From NCBI GenBank assembly GCA_964498785.1, contig CAZCJL010000013.1:1-64000 (forward strand): a stretch of DNA of 64,000 nt, in the 5' to 3' direction. The position numbers and the translations under genes were made by a program. The notes under the pieces were generated by a model. The model saw only the letters and a program-made list of their open reading frames with translations, had not been told where the DNA came from and did no database searches. This stretch comes from Mariaggregatimicrobium sp964498785 (GTDB taxonomy: Bacteria > Zhuqueibacterota > Zhuqueibacteria > Thermofontimicrobiales > Thiofontviventaceae). Of the stretch, positions 62,544 through 64,000 are shown in pieces (positions within the stretch are counted from its first letter, which is position 1; every line of letters starts with the position of its first letter).

Positions 62544-62572
62544 TTGACATTTGTTTTCATTGTTATTAATTT
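62544..62572 (+). promoter_or_regulatory. Promoter of the amidohydrolase gene
   Basis: TTGACA (62544-62549), a 17-bp spacer and TAATTT (62567-62572), 28 bp before the ATG. Confidence 0.5.
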
Positions 62573-62599
62573 AGTAATATTAACTATTCCGGGATAAAT

Positions 62600-63970
62600 A
62601 TGAGTCGTCTTCTACTAAAAAACATTTTTCATCTGGTAACACTAAATCGGTCTCGCGATCGTTTCAATGGAATGGATGTTCTGATTACAGATAATCAAAT
62701 AAGAAAAATTGGCCGAAATATTGTTGATGACAAGGCAGAAGTGATTGATTGTTCCACCAAACTGGTTATCCCGGGGTTGATAAACAGCCACCATCATTTA
62801 TTTCAAACCTTTCAACGAAATATTCCACCGGTTCAAAATGCACCGCTTTTTCAGTGGCTCACGACTCTCTATGAAATCTGGAAATATATGGATGAGGAGA
62901 CTGTTTACTATTCAACACTTCTCGGAACCGGCGAATTATTAAAAACAGGATGCACCACCACGACGGATCATCATTATTTGTATCCCCGATCCTTTAAATC
63001 GGATATTCCTCAAATACAAATGGAGTCAGCCGCACAAATCGGTATTCGATTTGCTCCGACCAGAGGTTCAATGTCACGGGGTAAAACAGAAGGAGGTTTA
63101 CCGCCGGATTCGATTATTCAATCAGAAGATGAGATTTTAGTTCAATCAGAAGCAGCGATCAAAAAATACCACGATCCGTCACTATTTTCGATGCGACAGA
63201 TTCATCTTGCTCCGTGTTCTCCTTTTTCAGTCACGAAAGGCTTATTAAAAGAAACTGCAAACCTGGCTCGAAAATATAATGTGCGTTTACATACCCATTT
63301 GTGTGAAACCAAAGATGAAGAAGAATATTGTCTTGATAAATACGGGATGCGTCCGTTGGCATTGATGGAATCGGTTGACTGGCTTGGCAAAGACGTTTGG
63401 TATGCTCATGGCATTTATTTTAATGATGAAGAACTTAACCTGCTGGCGCAAACAGGAACGGGTATTGCCCATTGTCCGACATCAAACATGAGGCTTGGTT
63501 CGGGCATTGCCAGGGTTCCGGAAATGCTCAAACTGGAAATTCCCGTTGGCCTGGCTGTGGACGGCTCAGCATCGAATGATTCTTCGGATATGGTGGGCGA
63601 AATGAGAAACGCACTGTTGTTGCACCGTGTTCACTCAGGTGCAAACGCCATGTCCGCAGAGCACGTTCTGGAAATGGCAACGCTGCATTCTGCCCGGCTA
63701 TTAGGCCGGACAGATATTGGGTCAATCGAAGAAGGTAAAGCCGCTGATATCGCTATCTTTGAATTGGACCGATTGGAATATACCGGCGCACTTTCTGACC
63801 CACTCGCAGCATTAATTTTTTCCGGCATCAATCATCAGGTAGATATGACTGTTGTTAATGGAAAAATTTTGGTGCGGGATGGAAAATTAACATCTGTTGA
63901 TGAGCGGGAAATTATTGAAAATGGCAATCGTATTTCAAAGACAATGCTGGAAAAAGCAGGGATTATTTGA
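62600..63970 (+). CDS. Amidohydrolase, probable 8-oxoguanine deaminase
   Basis: A 456-residue metal-dependent deaminase of the TrzN/AtzA/8-oxoguanine-deaminase group. The metal motif 'NSHHHLFQTFQR', the second metal His in 'RLHTHLCETKDEE', 'YAHGIYF' and the catalytic Asp in 'VDGSASNDSSDM' are visible; the last pattern and HHHLFQT favour 8-oxoguanine deaminase over chloro-s-triazine hydrolases. It probably converts 8-oxoguanine to urate in the cytosol. It has its own promoter and no purine-catabolism neighbours in the window, so the substrate call is moderate. Confidence 0.75.
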   Translation: MSRLLLKNIFHLVTLNRSRDRFNGMDVLITDNQIRKIGRNIVDDKAEVIDCSTKLVIPGLINSHHHLFQTFQRNIPPVQNAPLFQWLTTLYEIWKYMDEETVYYSTLLGTGELLKTGCTTTTDHHYLYPRSFKSDIPQIQMESAAQIGIRFAPTRGSMSRGKTEGGLPPDSIIQSEDEILVQSEAAIKKYHDPSLFSMRQIHLAPCSPFSVTKGLLKETANLARKYNVRLHTHLCETKDEEEYCLDKYGMRPLALMESVDWLGKDVWYAHGIYFNDEELNLLAQTGTGIAHCPTSNMRLGSGIARVPEMLKLEIPVGLAVDGSASNDSSDMVGEMRNALLLHRVHSGANAMSAEHVLEMATLHSARLLGRTDIGSIEEGKAADIAIFELDRLEYTGALSDPLAALIFSGINHQVDMTVVNGKILVRDGKLTSVDEREIIENGNRISKTMLEKAGII

Positions 63971-64000
63971 AATAACTTCATTTCACAATTGATTTCCATT

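Overview
The window looks like a chromosomal segment of a free-living Gram-negative bacterium of the Fibrobacterota-Chlorobiota-Bacteroidota (FCB) superphylum. Calditrichota or a KSB1/Marinimicrobia-like lineage is my best guess, from protein style only. The reasons are type IX secretion (T9SS) C-terminal sorting domains with 'NPFN' motifs on several exported proteins, a PorV/PorQ-like protein, Asp/Asn-rich surface repeats, TonB-dependent receptors, an Mla lipid transporter, and moderately AT-rich DNA. Several promoters look like ordinary sigma70 (TTGACA, 16-17 bp, TAnnnT). There are no rRNA, tRNA or CRISPR loci and no intact insertion sequence.

Layout. 0.2-7.4 kb (+): a serine-palmitoyltransferase-like PLP enzyme, an RNase H-fold protein that has lost its acidic residues, a DUF1460 amidase-like protein, a small lipoprotein resembling a subtilase propeptide, the subtilase itself (T9SS cargo) and a TPR lipoprotein. 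7.4-7.9 kb: terminators and an IS1634-type transposase fragment. 7.9-19.5 kb (-): a compact branched-chain amino acid operon in transcription order ilvD-ilvB-ilvN-ilvC-leuB-leuA-leuC-leuD-cimA. It is preceded by a leader of about 350 nt with an Ile/Leu/Val-rich small ORF and three complementary segments that suggest attenuation. 19.7-24.8 kb: a truncated GNAT gene, alkaline phosphatase, a 118-bp MITE-like element and polA.

24.8-36.8 kb (-): a signalling block read as Ser/Thr kinase with PEGA repeats, double-FHA membrane protein with an FG-GAP domain, PP2C phosphatase with a PEGA-like tail, TonB receptor with a beta-helix-like N-terminus, and a TPR/cyclase-like/pseudokinase protein. 37.3-42.6 kb (+): a GAF-SpoIIE phosphatase, an RsbW-like kinase and a STAS protein run, with overlapping genes, into an Mla system (permease, ATPase, MCE protein, auxiliary lipoprotein). 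42.6-43.0 kb: a small transcription unit with its own promoter and terminator.

43.0-61.3 kb (+): a surface/secretion and carbohydrate region with a double-parvulin lipoprotein, TonB receptor, 1213-residue Asp/Asn-rich protein, PorV/PorQ-like protein, a three-module T9SS protein, two tandem SGNH-TPR membrane proteins and a T9SS-exported GH13 alpha-amylase-like enzyme. 61.3-64.0 kb (+): a PAP2 phosphatase, a DgkA-type kinase and an 8-oxoguanine-deaminase-like amidohydrolase.

The strongest candidates for something undescribed are the kinase/FHA/phosphatase/TonB/pseudokinase locus, the ilv leader, the stand-alone propeptide-like lipoprotein beside its protease, and the coupling of a partner-switching module to Mla lipid transport. 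All functions are read from motifs by eye; no database search was possible.
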